In this document: piece after piece, positions 43,886-53,567 of the stretch
How positions within the stretch are numbered: the stretch's first letter is position 1
How the letters are laid out: every line of letters starts with the position of its first letter
Origin: SBBG01 sp033717875
Lineage (GTDB): Bacteria; Pseudomonadota; Gammaproteobacteria; Ga0077554; Ga007554
Length of the DNA: 62,643 nt
NCBI GenBank assembly: GCA_033717875.1
Contig: JADDKJ010000016.1
Location: 1 to 62,643 of the forward strand
Direction: 5' to 3'
The notes under the pieces: model-generated
What the model saw: only the letters and a program-made list of their open reading frames with translations
Database searches by the model: none
Told to the model about the DNA's origin: nothing
Position numbers and translations under genes: made by a program

Positions 43886-44003
43886 CCGCCCTCACCTACT
43901 CAAATTGGCTACTGGATATCTCGCAAAAAGGCTATCACATTGAACGCAATAAAGCTAATTGGAAGCCGGATGATGGGCGAGTAGTCTTGGAACGCCTATT
44001 CTT

Positions 44004-44071
44004 ACTGCCTGTCTTTGCCAGTCCTTGCCCGTCGCTGCCAGGTCACTCCCACTCGACTGTAAACAAGCCTG
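44004..44071 (-). repeat. guaA-type attachment site copy 3 with TGCCAG repeats
   Basis: TCACTCCCACTCGACTGTAA and a following ACAAGCCTG (44043-44071). On the minus strand it ends T-V-E-W-E stop. It matches copy 1 over about 28 bases, including AAGCCTG, so the two could be the ends of one island. TGCCTGTCTTTGCCAG repeats precede it. Confidence 0.7.
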
Positions 44072-44238
44072 CAAAGGCCTTTAATTTCGATGAGTTATAT
44101 TTAGTCATAGCGTCGATACCATGAACAATACCATGATTAAAAAATCCTTGAGTGAATCGAGTACGAGGTGGCACCCGGAAGCCATCCCGGAAGGACCGGC
44201 GGCAAGGTCTCGTAAACGCCCCGATGCCTCATAGTGGC

Positions 44239-45548
44239 CTACCTGTGCTCAATCCGAACATGCAAACGCGATGAAAGCATCGCCTCGATCTCGCTCCTGA
44301 CGACACAATAAGCGTCGAGAAGTTTTGCCAAATTGGTCTGATCCACTAGCCTTACCTTATTCAGATCGGCATGAAAGCGAGCGTTGTCATTGAAAAATTG
44401 GTTCGTTACAGCCACCTTGGTGAATACGACGCCCGGATGCTCGAATTTGTATTTCGCCTCCCCCGTCACGACGTCCTTGATGGCCTCCCAGCCCAGTTTC
44501 GTTCCTTCTGTTCTTGAACTCTTGCATTGGATCAGCTCACCGACGTTGACCGTCTTAGCCATCACATCGATGCCGCCATCGCCGGTACGAGGTGTTAGCG
44601 CCACGAATCTGAAACCCTGTTTCTTCCAAAGCGCCGCGATCAACGCTTCGAATTCCAGGGGATCCAACTTTACGGCATCATCGAGAGTGATCCGTTCGTC
44701 GAATACCCGGTTGTCGATCTGCACGATGTCGGCGAAATCGGAGGGACTCAGATCGCCGCAGCCGTTGAGCATATCGTCAGACAGTGAGCGTTTGCGCTCA
44801 AGCAGGCGGTCCAGCTTCACGTCAAAGGTCGTGAAATCATCTGCGCAAACCACGGGGTAGTAAACGTACACCGGCCTGGTCTGGCCGATGCGATACGCCC
44901 GGTCCGTGGCTTGATCCTCCTTGGCCGGGTTCCACGTGCGCGAGAAATGAATGACGTGGTTCGCCGCTTGAATGTTCACACCGAAGCCAACGGCGATGGG
45001 CGACAAGATAATGACACCAAAACCGTCCTGCGCCTGGAAACGCTTGATGCGTTTCTGCCGGCTGTTGTCCGCCGATGCGGAAGCCTCCATATCCCCGTTG
45101 ATGATGTCGGGGCGGAAGCGGAATTCCTGTTCGATGTAGTGCGCGAGCAGGGTCTGAGTATCGTGAAACTCACAGAACACGATGGCCTTCTCGCCCTTCG
45201 TCTCGATCTGTCGCAGCGTGTTGATAAGCCAGTCGATCTTTGGATTTTTCTTCCGGTAGCTGGACAGGGGTTCGCCAGTGGAGGACTTCATCTCAGATTC
45301 GGGCGCGATACACAACTTACGAAGGAAATGAAGCAATCCGAGATGATTCTTGAAGGGGCTGCTCGTGTTGGGGTGTCCCTGCAACTTTCTCATCGGCAAC
45401 CGCCATGTAGTAATCCAATTTCTCTTGGGTCATTTGGAACCGTCACCTAGTCTTTATGAACAGCTGTGTAGGAAAAGAATTTGACTCTACGTCAATCGAC
45501 ATTTCGGCGATTTTCACGCCTTGCACGGTCAAGTCATGCTCATCAAAA
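44239..45548 (-). pseudogene. SNF2 helicase C-half fused to Mrr-like endonuclease, 5' decayed
   Basis: The intact frame 44239-45399 (386 residues) begins inside a helicase: KAIVFCEFHDTQTL, GFGVIILSPIAVGFGVNIQAANHVIHFSRTWNPAKEDQATDRAYRIGQ are helicase motifs V and VI. The C-terminus is a restriction-like domain (GDGGIDVMAKT...ELIQCKSSR; PD-D/E-XK, Mrr type). The first half, with Walker A and B, is missing. Upstream, in another frame, MTQEKLDYYMAVADEK reads like helicase sequence and suggests a frameshift near 45390. The nuclease part might still be made from a GTG/ATG inside. Confidence 0.75.
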
Positions 45549-47717
45549 TTAAAAAACTTCCCGCGATTTGAGCTTTTCGCGCGCCAGTAAGAAAGCAAGT
45601 TTGCGCATAGAGATATCGATGCGAGATGAACCGTTGACAGTGCGTATCCTATGACTCGCCTCATGAGCATTATTCTGCTCTTTGGTGTGTCGCAGGCGGA
45701 AGCGAAGCTCCACCGGAACGGGAGAACGAAGCATTGCTACAAGGCGAGTTCCCGCCAGCCGTTGCGCGGACAGCCAAGCGTCCTTGGGAAATTCAGTTCC
45801 GTTTGCATCGAAGGTGCGAGCGCCTTCGGAAGGAAATGGTAGACGAATCCGTGCGTTCGTTGTATTTCCTTCCCAAATCACCTCGATCTCGATCCACTCA
45901 GGCGGAGTAGCATCATGTGATGAACAGATTAATGCGAGGGAATCGCCGTCACGATTCAATCGCAAATCCACACCGGCGTTTTCCGCTAAACGCGCATTCA
46001 CCGCGTGCCAGTGGTGCAGATGGATAGTACCGCAATTCAAACTTTTCGGTTCAAAAGAAATTCTTGCCCCTTTTGGCAGAAGCACCATGCGACTACGGTG
46101 TCGCAACTCCTGGCACTCTGTGTAAGTGACTTCCACTAGCCCAGCGGAAATATTTGGCGGCCGCCAGTTTAGAAGGTGTTCACGGATGCGGGATTCACCT
46201 GCCTCACCGTGAATCTCGCGGAGGACTGGCCTTCCGCGAAAGGCCAAATTGGGCCGAAGGAACTCCTCCCACATACGATCGCCAACCCACTGATAGCTCT
46301 CTTCGGTTGCGGTTGCCTGACCTGTTTTGATAGTCCAACGATGCCCCTTGGTATCGGAGATGGTGGCGTCGCCCTTGATCTCATAAACCTCACGATCAGG
46401 AACATCGACAAATGCCTTGAGAGAACATGAAGCACCAAGTCCCGTCGCAACCTTCCAGCCGCCAGGTATTGCAGCAAGCACCTCAACTGCCTGTACGCTG
46501 CCACCACCTTGGCGAACCAAGCGAGGTGAATTTTGGTGGGTTTGTTCGAATATCCACGGCAATTCTTCATCGAGTGGTTCACCATTGCGGAGAGGGACCG
46601 TCCAATATCGGCCATCTGTTGCGCGAAGTGTGAGCCTGTGATCCCCGACGGCAGTTTGCCCACTAAACTCACAGGGGCGACGTTCCAAACGGTATCGATC
46701 GTGCCCCGCCAGTCGTCTAGCATTTATCGACAGATGATGATCCGGCGCTTCAATAACGAACTCAACGATGCGAGAAATACTGTCAGAATCGGAAAAAGGA
46801 AAAAGAGAGCAAATATCTTGTGTGGTCAGAGTCTCCGGCAACACGATATTAGAACATATTTTCCAGATTTCATCGTTCTGTAATTCCAACGAATGTTCCA
46901 CACGGAGCGCACAGCCAGGCTTCTTTTCTTGGACGTCAGCAACATCACGAATCAAATACTCGATAAGGCCCTGCACCTCATTATCTTCCACAGGGAGCGG
47001 AAATCTGTTCCGCCAACCGGGCATCTGCTGGTCAAGCTGAGCAATGGCCTCTGCGCTTCTCGTCAGGCCAGCCTCGTTCCTAAGACTAAGAACCGTGGTG
47101 ATGACGTCGGTTAGAAGATCATAAATCTCTTCTTTCTGGTAACTCTTTGGCAGTTCATCCCTGAGGCTTGCTATCCAACCACGAATCTCAGTGAATCCAG
47201 CTGCTCCTCCCCGCACTAGCCCGAGCACACGGCGCAGAATTCGACCGATATTGCCTCTGGCAGTGGCAAGAAGCTGCATAGGCAATCCACCTTGGACTGC
47301 GACTGCGCCGAGGTACCGGTAGCCGGCGGTCTCGGAAATTTTCAGTTGCCATTTCTTCAAACCTCGCGCGACACAGTCGTTTCTTTGGATTGATGACCAA
47401 CTACCCTGCAACGCGCCGAGGTCTGCCAAGATGGGTTCCCATGACCATTTCGAACCATCATAGCGGCAGCGCCACCATTCGGCGGCGTAAAGCACGAAGA
47501 GGGCACAAAAAATCTCATTAGAATTGGCGAGAGCGCCCAGTGTTCCAAATTTCAGGTAGCTATCAAGTTTGCTGCATAGAGTGTTTTGAAGCGTCTCGAA
47601 TTGTGTTTCCGTCAACCGATAGGCGTAGAGCGGTCTTCCATCGGGCACCGGAATCCCGGAATTCGCTAGCACCTGCAGCAAGTAAGAGTGTAACGATGTT
47701 CCCTCATCGGAAGTCAT
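45549..47717 (-). CDS. Large protein of a phage-defence-like operon, STY4851/ECs_5259-like
   Basis: A 722-residue protein without a Walker motif or membrane segment. The N-terminus SGIPVPDGRPLYAYRLTETQFE recalls the STY4851/ECs_5259 family, known from accessory loci next to helicases and nucleases; I recall this only from memory. The middle has helix repeats, and the C-terminal half alternates beta strands, perhaps an Ig- or sandwich-like fold. It lies just upstream of the SNF2-Mrr gene on the same strand, so both belong to one former operon. ATG 47717 fits; the gap to the next gene upstream is about 50 bases. Confidence 0.6.
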   Translation of the reverse strand: MTSDEGTSLHSYLLQVLANSGIPVPDGRPLYAYRLTETQFETLQNTLCSKLDSYLKFGTLGALANSNEIFCALFVLYAAEWWRCRYDGSKWSWEPILADLGALQGSWSSIQRNDCVARGLKKWQLKISETAGYRYLGAVAVQGGLPMQLLATARGNIGRILRRVLGLVRGGAAGFTEIRGWIASLRDELPKSYQKEEIYDLLTDVITTVLSLRNEAGLTRSAEAIAQLDQQMPGWRNRFPLPVEDNEVQGLIEYLIRDVADVQEKKPGCALRVEHSLELQNDEIWKICSNIVLPETLTTQDICSLFPFSDSDSISRIVEFVIEAPDHHLSINARRLAGHDRYRLERRPCEFSGQTAVGDHRLTLRATDGRYWTVPLRNGEPLDEELPWIFEQTHQNSPRLVRQGGGSVQAVEVLAAIPGGWKVATGLGASCSLKAFVDVPDREVYEIKGDATISDTKGHRWTIKTGQATATEESYQWVGDRMWEEFLRPNLAFRGRPVLREIHGEAGESRIREHLLNWRPPNISAGLVEVTYTECQELRHRSRMVLLPKGARISFEPKSLNCGTIHLHHWHAVNARLAENAGVDLRLNRDGDSLALICSSHDATPPEWIEIEVIWEGNTTNARIRLPFPSEGARTFDANGTEFPKDAWLSAQRLAGTRLVAMLRSPVPVELRFRLRHTKEQNNAHEASHRIRTVNGSSRIDISMRKLAFLLAREKLKSREVF

Positions 47718-47768
47718 ATGTTCGCCGCCCAGTCATCAGCAAATTTACATCGCCCCCTATTCGCCATT

Positions 47769-49119
47769 CTATCCCGCCCGGAAATACCGCCGCCTTGGAT
47801 CCTGCGGACTCGTTCCAATTTCTCTCACCAGACCGTGCTCCACCAGCTTGAGCAGTCGGCTCCGGGTGGCGCGTGCGGTCAAACCAATCACAGTGGCAAT
47901 CTCCTGGGTCGTCAGGCCGTTGCCGGTGGCCAGGGCATCCAGAATGGCCTGGTCGGTTTTGTCGACGCTGGGAGCGCTGGTGCTGGTGGTGTAGATAGTC
48001 ACGCGGAAATGGGTGCCGATTTCTTCCAGCACCGGCGGCGCCAGACCCGCATCGCGGCAAGCCGCCATCATACGCTGAATGCCGCTGCCCCACTGTTCGA
48101 TCAACCCAAGTTCATGAAACACGCGGCCGATGACCCGATTGCGCAATTTGGATACGCCGTGGCGCAGGTCATCCACCGTCAGGCCAAAAGGCAACAGTCC
48201 GGGGTTTTCCACTTCCAGCCGGTCGTCGAAAACAGAAACCCGGATGGGAGCGCCATGTTGGGCATAATCCGTATGCACCACGGCGTTGACAACCGCCTCG
48301 CGCACCGCCACCGGCGGGAGATTCCAGCGTTCCTTACGATGCACGGCGCCGATCTCCATGCCGTGCAGGGCATGCTTCTGGACAAAGGCAACGGTCTCTT
48401 CCACAGCGCGCACTGGAAGACTTCTGATTTCGAGGGTATCGGTGATATGGGTCTTGTCGGTTCCGCGAAAACGGCCGGCCTGAACCCAGGCATCCGGAAA
48501 ATAGCGTTCGCGTTCCTTGCCGAAAAGCAGCATGCCGCCGACCGTGGGCACCTTGCGCCCCTGGTGCCTCACCATCAACCGCAGCGTCTCCAGGTCAGCG
48601 CGTTTGAGCTTGCGCACGGGCGCGAACGACTCGGAAGCAGCTCGGAAGTCGAGCGCTTCCGAGTCGCACTCGGGCATTGCCTGCTCGTCGTAGGTTTCAC
48701 CGCGGGCAAAACGCCGCGGTTCGTCGATCAATTCGCGGTCGGCACGGCGATTGGTGGAGCCGACGCGCACATAGACACCGCCATCAAGGCTGGCGCTCTT
48801 GAGGTAATGGGGACGGCCAGGGCTTGGATACACCTGTACCGCCAGGACATGGGTGCGGCGCCATGGCAATATCTCGATATCCGGAATCAGGCGTGGAAGG
48901 ATGCTATCGCTGATCAGGTTCGCCAGACGTTCTTCCATGGCCAGCGGATTCGCCACACCGCGCACATGCCGTGTGGTGTCCTCCACACCAAGGAGCGGCA
49001 CGCCACCCGCCGTATTGGCAAACGCCACGATGGCGCGCAATACACCCCGGGGACGAGAGATCACGCTTGAGTTCCAGCGTCTTGCCCTCGGGGCGCTTTA
49101 GCAGGTCGATCAGATCCAT
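47769..49119 (-). pseudogene. AlbA_2/Schlafen-type ATP-binding regulator, frameshifted
   Basis: The true start is probably near 49119 (MDLIDLLKRPEGKTLELKRDLSSP). The frame then shifts at TCGTCCCCGGGG (about 49045-49060) into the main frame, which reads RGVLRAIVAFANTAGGVPLLGVED and runs to 47769. The rest has the AlbA_2 domain, a central ATPase-like fold (NAVVHTDYAQHGAPIRV; GSGIQRMMAA) and a C-terminal winged helix (LTTQEIATVIGLTARATRSRL). Homologues are transcription regulators or conflict proteins. A sequencing error in the C/G run would also explain it. Confidence 0.8.
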
Positions 49120-49288
49120 AGCTCGGAAGCCTACTCCGAAGAGGATGTCGCCGCCAGCCTTCAGAGCTTGACGCTATAGAAATCTGAAGACCATATGGAA
49201 GCTCACCAACCGCGACAATCGTCGTTGTATTGTTCTGCACCACAATTGGGATGCGGGACCACCAAAACCATCGCGGCGTATTTATCAC

Positions 49289-49353
49289 GTACGGTACATT
49301 TTCATTGCCATCAACCGTTTGAGCTGTTAGTTTTTACCGTACGGTACATTTTT
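49289..49353. promoter_or_regulatory. Paired operator before hipB
   Basis: CGTACGGTACATTTT occurs twice (49289-49303 and 49339-49353), 50 bases apart. The second copy extends to the perfect palindrome TACCGTACGGTA. Spacing and place fit HipB-type operators. The rest of 49120-49288 shows no gene. Confidence 0.7.
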
Positions 49354-49367
49354 TAGAGGGCACGTCT

Positions 49368-49652
49368 ATGGCGCAGGATGACATCCTTTACGGTACGGTC
49401 CAGTCCATCAAGGAACTCGGCCGCCTGGCGCGCGCCCATCGCAAGCAGCGGCGCCTGACGCTGGAGGCGGTCTCCGGGCTCGGCAACCTGAGTATGCGCT
49501 TTCTGTCGGAGTTCGAGCGGGGCAAGGAGACGGCCGAGATCGGCAAGGTCCTGAAGGCGCTGCGCGCCATGGGGCTGGAGGTCATTATCCAGCCGCGCGG
49601 GCAGACGAGGCCACGAAGTCGTACCGGCGAGACCAGCAAGGAAACCACATGA
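49368..49652 (+). CDS. HipB-like XRE antitoxin
   Basis: A 94-residue helix-turn-helix protein (LGRLARAHRKQRRLTLEAVSGLGNLSMRFLSEFERGKETAEIGKVLKALRAMGLEV) with a basic tail. HipB represses its own operon and inhibits HipA kinase. ATG 49368 has AGAGGG 8 bases upstream. Its stop overlaps the start of the hipA remnant in ATGA, the usual hipBA coupling. Confidence 0.85.
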   Translation: MAQDDILYGTVQSIKELGRLARAHRKQRRLTLEAVSGLGNLSMRFLSEFERGKETAEIGKVLKALRAMGLEVIIQPRGQTRPRSRTGETSKETT

Positions 49653-49696
49653 GTAACACCGACACCCTCAACCTCTGGCGCGCGGAGTCCCCATGA
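49649..49696 (+). pseudogene. hipA 5' remnant (15 codons)
   Basis: ATG 49649 gives MSNTDTLNLWRAESP and stop. The first ten residues match HipA N-termini; the kinase body is gone, replaced by the SEC-C gene, which starts inside the remnant's stop. Confidence 0.65.
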
Positions 49697-50715
49697 AAAT
49701 ACCGGCCGTCGGCCGTAACGATCCCTGCCCCTGCGGCAGCGGGAAGAAATTCAAGCACTGCTGCCTGGGCAAGGAGGACAACACGGCATCACGCCATGGC
49801 GCGGCAAGCGCGTCCGAGTCATTGCGCAAGGCGCTCGAAGGCCAGCAGTTCAGCTCGCTGGAAGAGGCACAGGCATTTGTCGCCCGGCATACCCAACAGC
49901 AAAACCGGCGGCTGCGGGACGAATTCCACGGTCTGTCACCCGAGCAGATGCATCGGATCCTGAACCTCCCGTTTGCATCGCCGGAACTGGTCCGCATTCC
50001 CGAAGTGCTCGATACCATCCCGACGGCGCCGATACTGAGGCTTTTCAGTCTGTTGACGGACGCCATCGGCGAGCAGGGCTTGAAAGCTACCGCCAAGGGC
50101 AACCTGCCGCGCACGTTCTGCCGCGAGGCCGCCTTGGCCTACTGGGATAAGCAGACCTACCAGGAGCGCACTCGCTTTGGCGGCATCAACCGGGAGGAGG
50201 ATTTTGCCGATCTGCATGTCACTCGCCTGGTGGCGGAACTGGCGGGGCTGGTCCGCAAGTACAAGGGCCGGTTCATTCTCAGCCGCGACTGCCGCCGCTT
50301 GCTGGCCGGGGATGGGCTGGCCGCAGTTTATCCCAGGCTGTTCAGGACCTATGTCGAACAGTTCAATTGGGCGTACCGGGATGGCTATCCGGAACTGCGG
50401 TTCGTGCAGAGCGCCTTCCTGTTCACGCTCTATCTGCTCACGCGCTATGGCGATACCTGGCGGCCGCAGGTATTTTATGAAGAAGCGTTTCTGCGCGCCT
50501 TCCCGATGGTGCTGGATGAAGTGCCGCCAACGTCGCTGATTACCCCCGATGAGACGGTTCGCAGCTGTTACACCCGGCGCACGCTGGTGCATTTCGCGGG
50601 CTTTCTGGGCCTGGCCGCGGTGGAGCCGGTTTCCGACAAACTCCTGCGTCGCGAGTACCGGGTGAAGGCCCTGCCCCTGCTGGGCGAGGCCGTGCGATTT
50701 CATCTCACCGAGTAA
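49693..50715 (+). CDS. SEC-C metal-binding domain protein
   Basis: A 340-residue protein with an N-terminal SEC-C zinc motif (GRNDPCPCGSGKKFKHCC, residues 7-24) like the SecA tail. The remaining 300 residues are helical, contain FTLYLLTRYG and end in a conserved-looking EVRFHLTE type tail, with no named domain. SEC-C fusions occur in many accessory proteins. ATG 49693 overlaps the hipA stub by 4 bases, so it may use hipB translation. Confidence 0.7.
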   Translation: MKIPAVGRNDPCPCGSGKKFKHCCLGKEDNTASRHGAASASESLRKALEGQQFSSLEEAQAFVARHTQQQNRRLRDEFHGLSPEQMHRILNLPFASPELVRIPEVLDTIPTAPILRLFSLLTDAIGEQGLKATAKGNLPRTFCREAALAYWDKQTYQERTRFGGINREEDFADLHVTRLVAELAGLVRKYKGRFILSRDCRRLLAGDGLAAVYPRLFRTYVEQFNWAYRDGYPELRFVQSAFLFTLYLLTRYGDTWRPQVFYEEAFLRAFPMVLDEVPPTSLITPDETVRSCYTRRTLVHFAGFLGLAAVEPVSDKLLRREYRVKALPLLGEAVRFHLTE

Positions 50716-50784
50716 CATTTCATGGCACTTTCCGGCAGCACTCGCGGTTTGTAAAATCTGGGAAATTCGACAGGAAAGTCAACC

Positions 50785-53226
50785 ATGCAGACTAAAACCC
50801 CCGCTACGCACAACACCGAACTGCAACTGGCGCGGGATTTCGTCCAGCACACCCGCCACAACATTTTCCTGACGGGCAAGGCCGGCACCGGCAAGACCAC
50901 GTTTTTGCACAACCTCAAACACAACACACCCAAGCGCATGATCGTCACCGCGCCCACCGGCGTGGCCGCCATCAACGCGGGTGGCGTTACCCTGCATTCG
51001 TTTTTTCAACTGCCGTTTGGCCCTTATGTGCCGGGCAGTGACATGCAGCAGCGGCGCTTCAGAAAGGAAAAAGTCAATATCATCAAAGGCCTCGATCTGC
51101 TGGTGATCGATGAAATCAGCATGGTGCGCGCCGATTTGCTGGATGGTGTCGATGCGGTGTTGCGCCGCTACAAGCACCGCCACCTGCCCTTCGGTGGCGT
51201 GCAATTATTGATGATCGGCGACCTGCACCAGCTGTCGCCGGTGATCAAGGATGACGAATGGCAACTGCTCAAGCCTTATTACGATTCCTGTTATTTCTTC
51301 AGCAGCCATGCGCTGAAACAAACGGACATGATCAGCATTGAACTGAAGCATATTTACCGCCAGTCCGATGCGGATTTCATCGAGTTGCTGAACCGGGTGC
51401 GCGACAACCGGTTCGATCCCGCCACATTGCAGACCTTGAATTCGCGCTACCAACCGGATTTTCAACCCGGCGAGGACGACGACTACATCACCCTCACCAC
51501 ACACAACCGCAAGGCCGACCACATCAATGAACGGCAGTTACAGGCCTTGCCTGCAAAACCCTTCAGCTTCGAGGCGCGCATCGAAGGCGATTACCCGGAA
51601 TACAGCTACCCGACCGCGGAAACACTGACCCTGAAAAAAGGCGCGCAGGTGATGTTCGTGCGCAACGACAGTTCCGCGGAAAAGCGCTATTTCAACGGCA
51701 AGATCGGCCGAATCACTCGCCTCGACCGGGAACGCATCATCGTGAAGTGCCCTGATGATGAGCAGGAAATTCCGGTCGAGCCGGTGAGCTGGGAAAATAT
51801 CAAATACACCCTGGATGAAAAAACCAAGGAGATCACCGAAGAGGTGATCGGCCGCTTCACCCAATTGCCGTTGCGCCTGGCGTGGGCGATCACCATTCAC
51901 AAAAGCCAGGGGCTGACCTTCGAGCGGGCCGTCATCGATGCGCAGGCCGCGTTTTCCCACGGCCAGGTCTATGTCGCCCTCAGTCGCTGCAAGACATTCG
52001 AAGGCATGGTACTGAGCACGCCGTTGTCGCAAAACGCCGTGAAAACCGACGCCACGGTGGCGCAATTCGTCGACAACGCCGGACGCAATCCACCGACACA
52101 GGAACAACTGACCGACGCCAGAATTCTCTACCAACAACAATTGCTGCTGGAGTGTTTCGATTTTCAGCCACTGGCGTTCAGCCTGAAAAATCTCTGCAAA
52201 CAGGTGCGGGACTACGGCAACGTAGTCCATTCACCCGCCATCGAATCCGCGGATTCAGTGGAAAAACAATTCGCCGGAGAAATCAGCATCGTCGCGGATA
52301 AATTCAAACGACAGCTGCAATCATCATTTGGACTGAACACCGTGCCGGAAGAGTATCCCTATCTACAGGAACGTGTTCAAAAGGCATTCCACTACTTCAC
52401 CGATAAACTGCAATCAGGATTAATCAAGTGGACTTCCAGCTTTGGTTTTGAGACCGACAACAAGGACATCAGAAAGCACATCAACAAAGCACTCGAATCC
52501 TTGCGGCATCGGCTCGCCGTCAAAACCGCCGCGCTGCAAAGCTGCCGCGAAGGTTTCGCCACCGGCGCCTACCTGAACGCCCTGGCCCATGCGGAAATCG
52601 AATTCGGTTCACAACCATCCGCTAAAAAACAAGCGGATGACGTCAGCGCCCCGGATGTTCAACATCCCCAACTCTTGCAGGCGCTGAAAGCCTGGCGCGC
52701 CAAACAGGCGGAGGAGGAACAGGTGGAACATTACCGCATCCTGCACCAACGGATCTTAATGCAGATCGCCGCGCTGTTGCCGAACACACAACATGCCCTG
52801 CTACAAATCAAGGGTGTAGGCAAAGCCACGGTGGAAAAATACGGCGCGCAAATCACCGCCATCGTCAGCGATTATTGCCGCGAACGTGCCATCGAATCAC
52901 AACAGCTGCCCGCAGAACCCGTTGTTAACAGCACGGTGAAAAAAGATACCAAACACATCAGCTATGAACTGTTCCTGCAAGGCAAAGGCATACAGGAGAT
53001 CGCCGACGCCCGAGGGCTGGTCAGAAGCACGATCGAGGGCCACCTCGCGCACTTTGTAGGTCTGGGCAAGCTGAACATCAACGACATCGTGTCGAAGGAA
53101 AAAATAGAGATGATCAAACAGGCGGCGGAAGAAAAAGGCCGGGAAAGCCTGAGCCTGATCAAAGAACACCTGGGGGATGCCTGTTCCTACGGCGAAATCC
53201 GGCTGGTACTGGAATCCTTACGTTAA
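50785..53226 (+). CDS. PIF1-like helicase with HRDC and HTH C-terminus
   Basis: An 813-residue protein. Walker A GKAGTGKT (31-38), LLVIDEISMV, the Q-loop DLHQLSPVI and the UvrD_C_2-like HKSQGLTFERAVID with VYVALSRCK mark a PIF1/RecD-like SF1 helicase. The C-terminus has an HRDC-type segment (LLQIKGVGKATVEKYG) and a helix-turn-helix (FLQGKGIQEIADARGLVRSTIEGHLAHF). ATG 50785 is supported by the family start. It is a complete gene on the strand opposite to the AbiE-TOTE operon and convergent with it. Confidence 0.9.
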   Translation: MQTKTPATHNTELQLARDFVQHTRHNIFLTGKAGTGKTTFLHNLKHNTPKRMIVTAPTGVAAINAGGVTLHSFFQLPFGPYVPGSDMQQRRFRKEKVNIIKGLDLLVIDEISMVRADLLDGVDAVLRRYKHRHLPFGGVQLLMIGDLHQLSPVIKDDEWQLLKPYYDSCYFFSSHALKQTDMISIELKHIYRQSDADFIELLNRVRDNRFDPATLQTLNSRYQPDFQPGEDDDYITLTTHNRKADHINERQLQALPAKPFSFEARIEGDYPEYSYPTAETLTLKKGAQVMFVRNDSSAEKRYFNGKIGRITRLDRERIIVKCPDDEQEIPVEPVSWENIKYTLDEKTKEITEEVIGRFTQLPLRLAWAITIHKSQGLTFERAVIDAQAAFSHGQVYVALSRCKTFEGMVLSTPLSQNAVKTDATVAQFVDNAGRNPPTQEQLTDARILYQQQLLLECFDFQPLAFSLKNLCKQVRDYGNVVHSPAIESADSVEKQFAGEISIVADKFKRQLQSSFGLNTVPEEYPYLQERVQKAFHYFTDKLQSGLIKWTSSFGFETDNKDIRKHINKALESLRHRLAVKTAALQSCREGFATGAYLNALAHAEIEFGSQPSAKKQADDVSAPDVQHPQLLQALKAWRAKQAEEEQVEHYRILHQRILMQIAALLPNTQHALLQIKGVGKATVEKYGAQITAIVSDYCRERAIESQQLPAEPVVNSTVKKDTKHISYELFLQGKGIQEIADARGLVRSTIEGHLAHFVGLGKLNINDIVSKEKIEMIKQAAEEKGRESLSLIKEHLGDACSYGEIRLVLESLR

Positions 53227-53260
53227 CCTGGGCGATCGATTCCCGGATTTGGTGCGAGCC

Positions 53261-53282
53261 CTACTCCCATTCAATTATCAAC
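53261..53282 (-). repeat. guaA-type attachment site copy 4
   Basis: CTACTCCCATTCAATTATCA (53261 on); on the minus strand I-I-E-W-E then TAG instead of TGA. It sits in the 341-base gap 53227-53567 between convergent genes, in which I see no gene. Confidence 0.6.
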
Positions 53283-53567
53283 TGAACCGTGAAACCCGTA
53301 TGGGCACAGGGCTCGGCTCGTTAATGCTTCAAAGATACCGTCACCGATACCGCCAACAGAATGCTTAGTGTTCATGCGGGTTTCCGGGCGATCCTGAAAA
53401 AACGACCTTTCACCCACTATCAACTACTATTGGCTCACGTGTCAATTTCCGGCAGCCTCAATTGTCATGGTTCGTCCCTTCATGTTCGTCATGATAAACG
53501 GTCATTTACTTTCAGCGTAACAAGCTCAATCTGGCCGCAAATAATCAGCGAGCGTTGCCCCCAGCAG

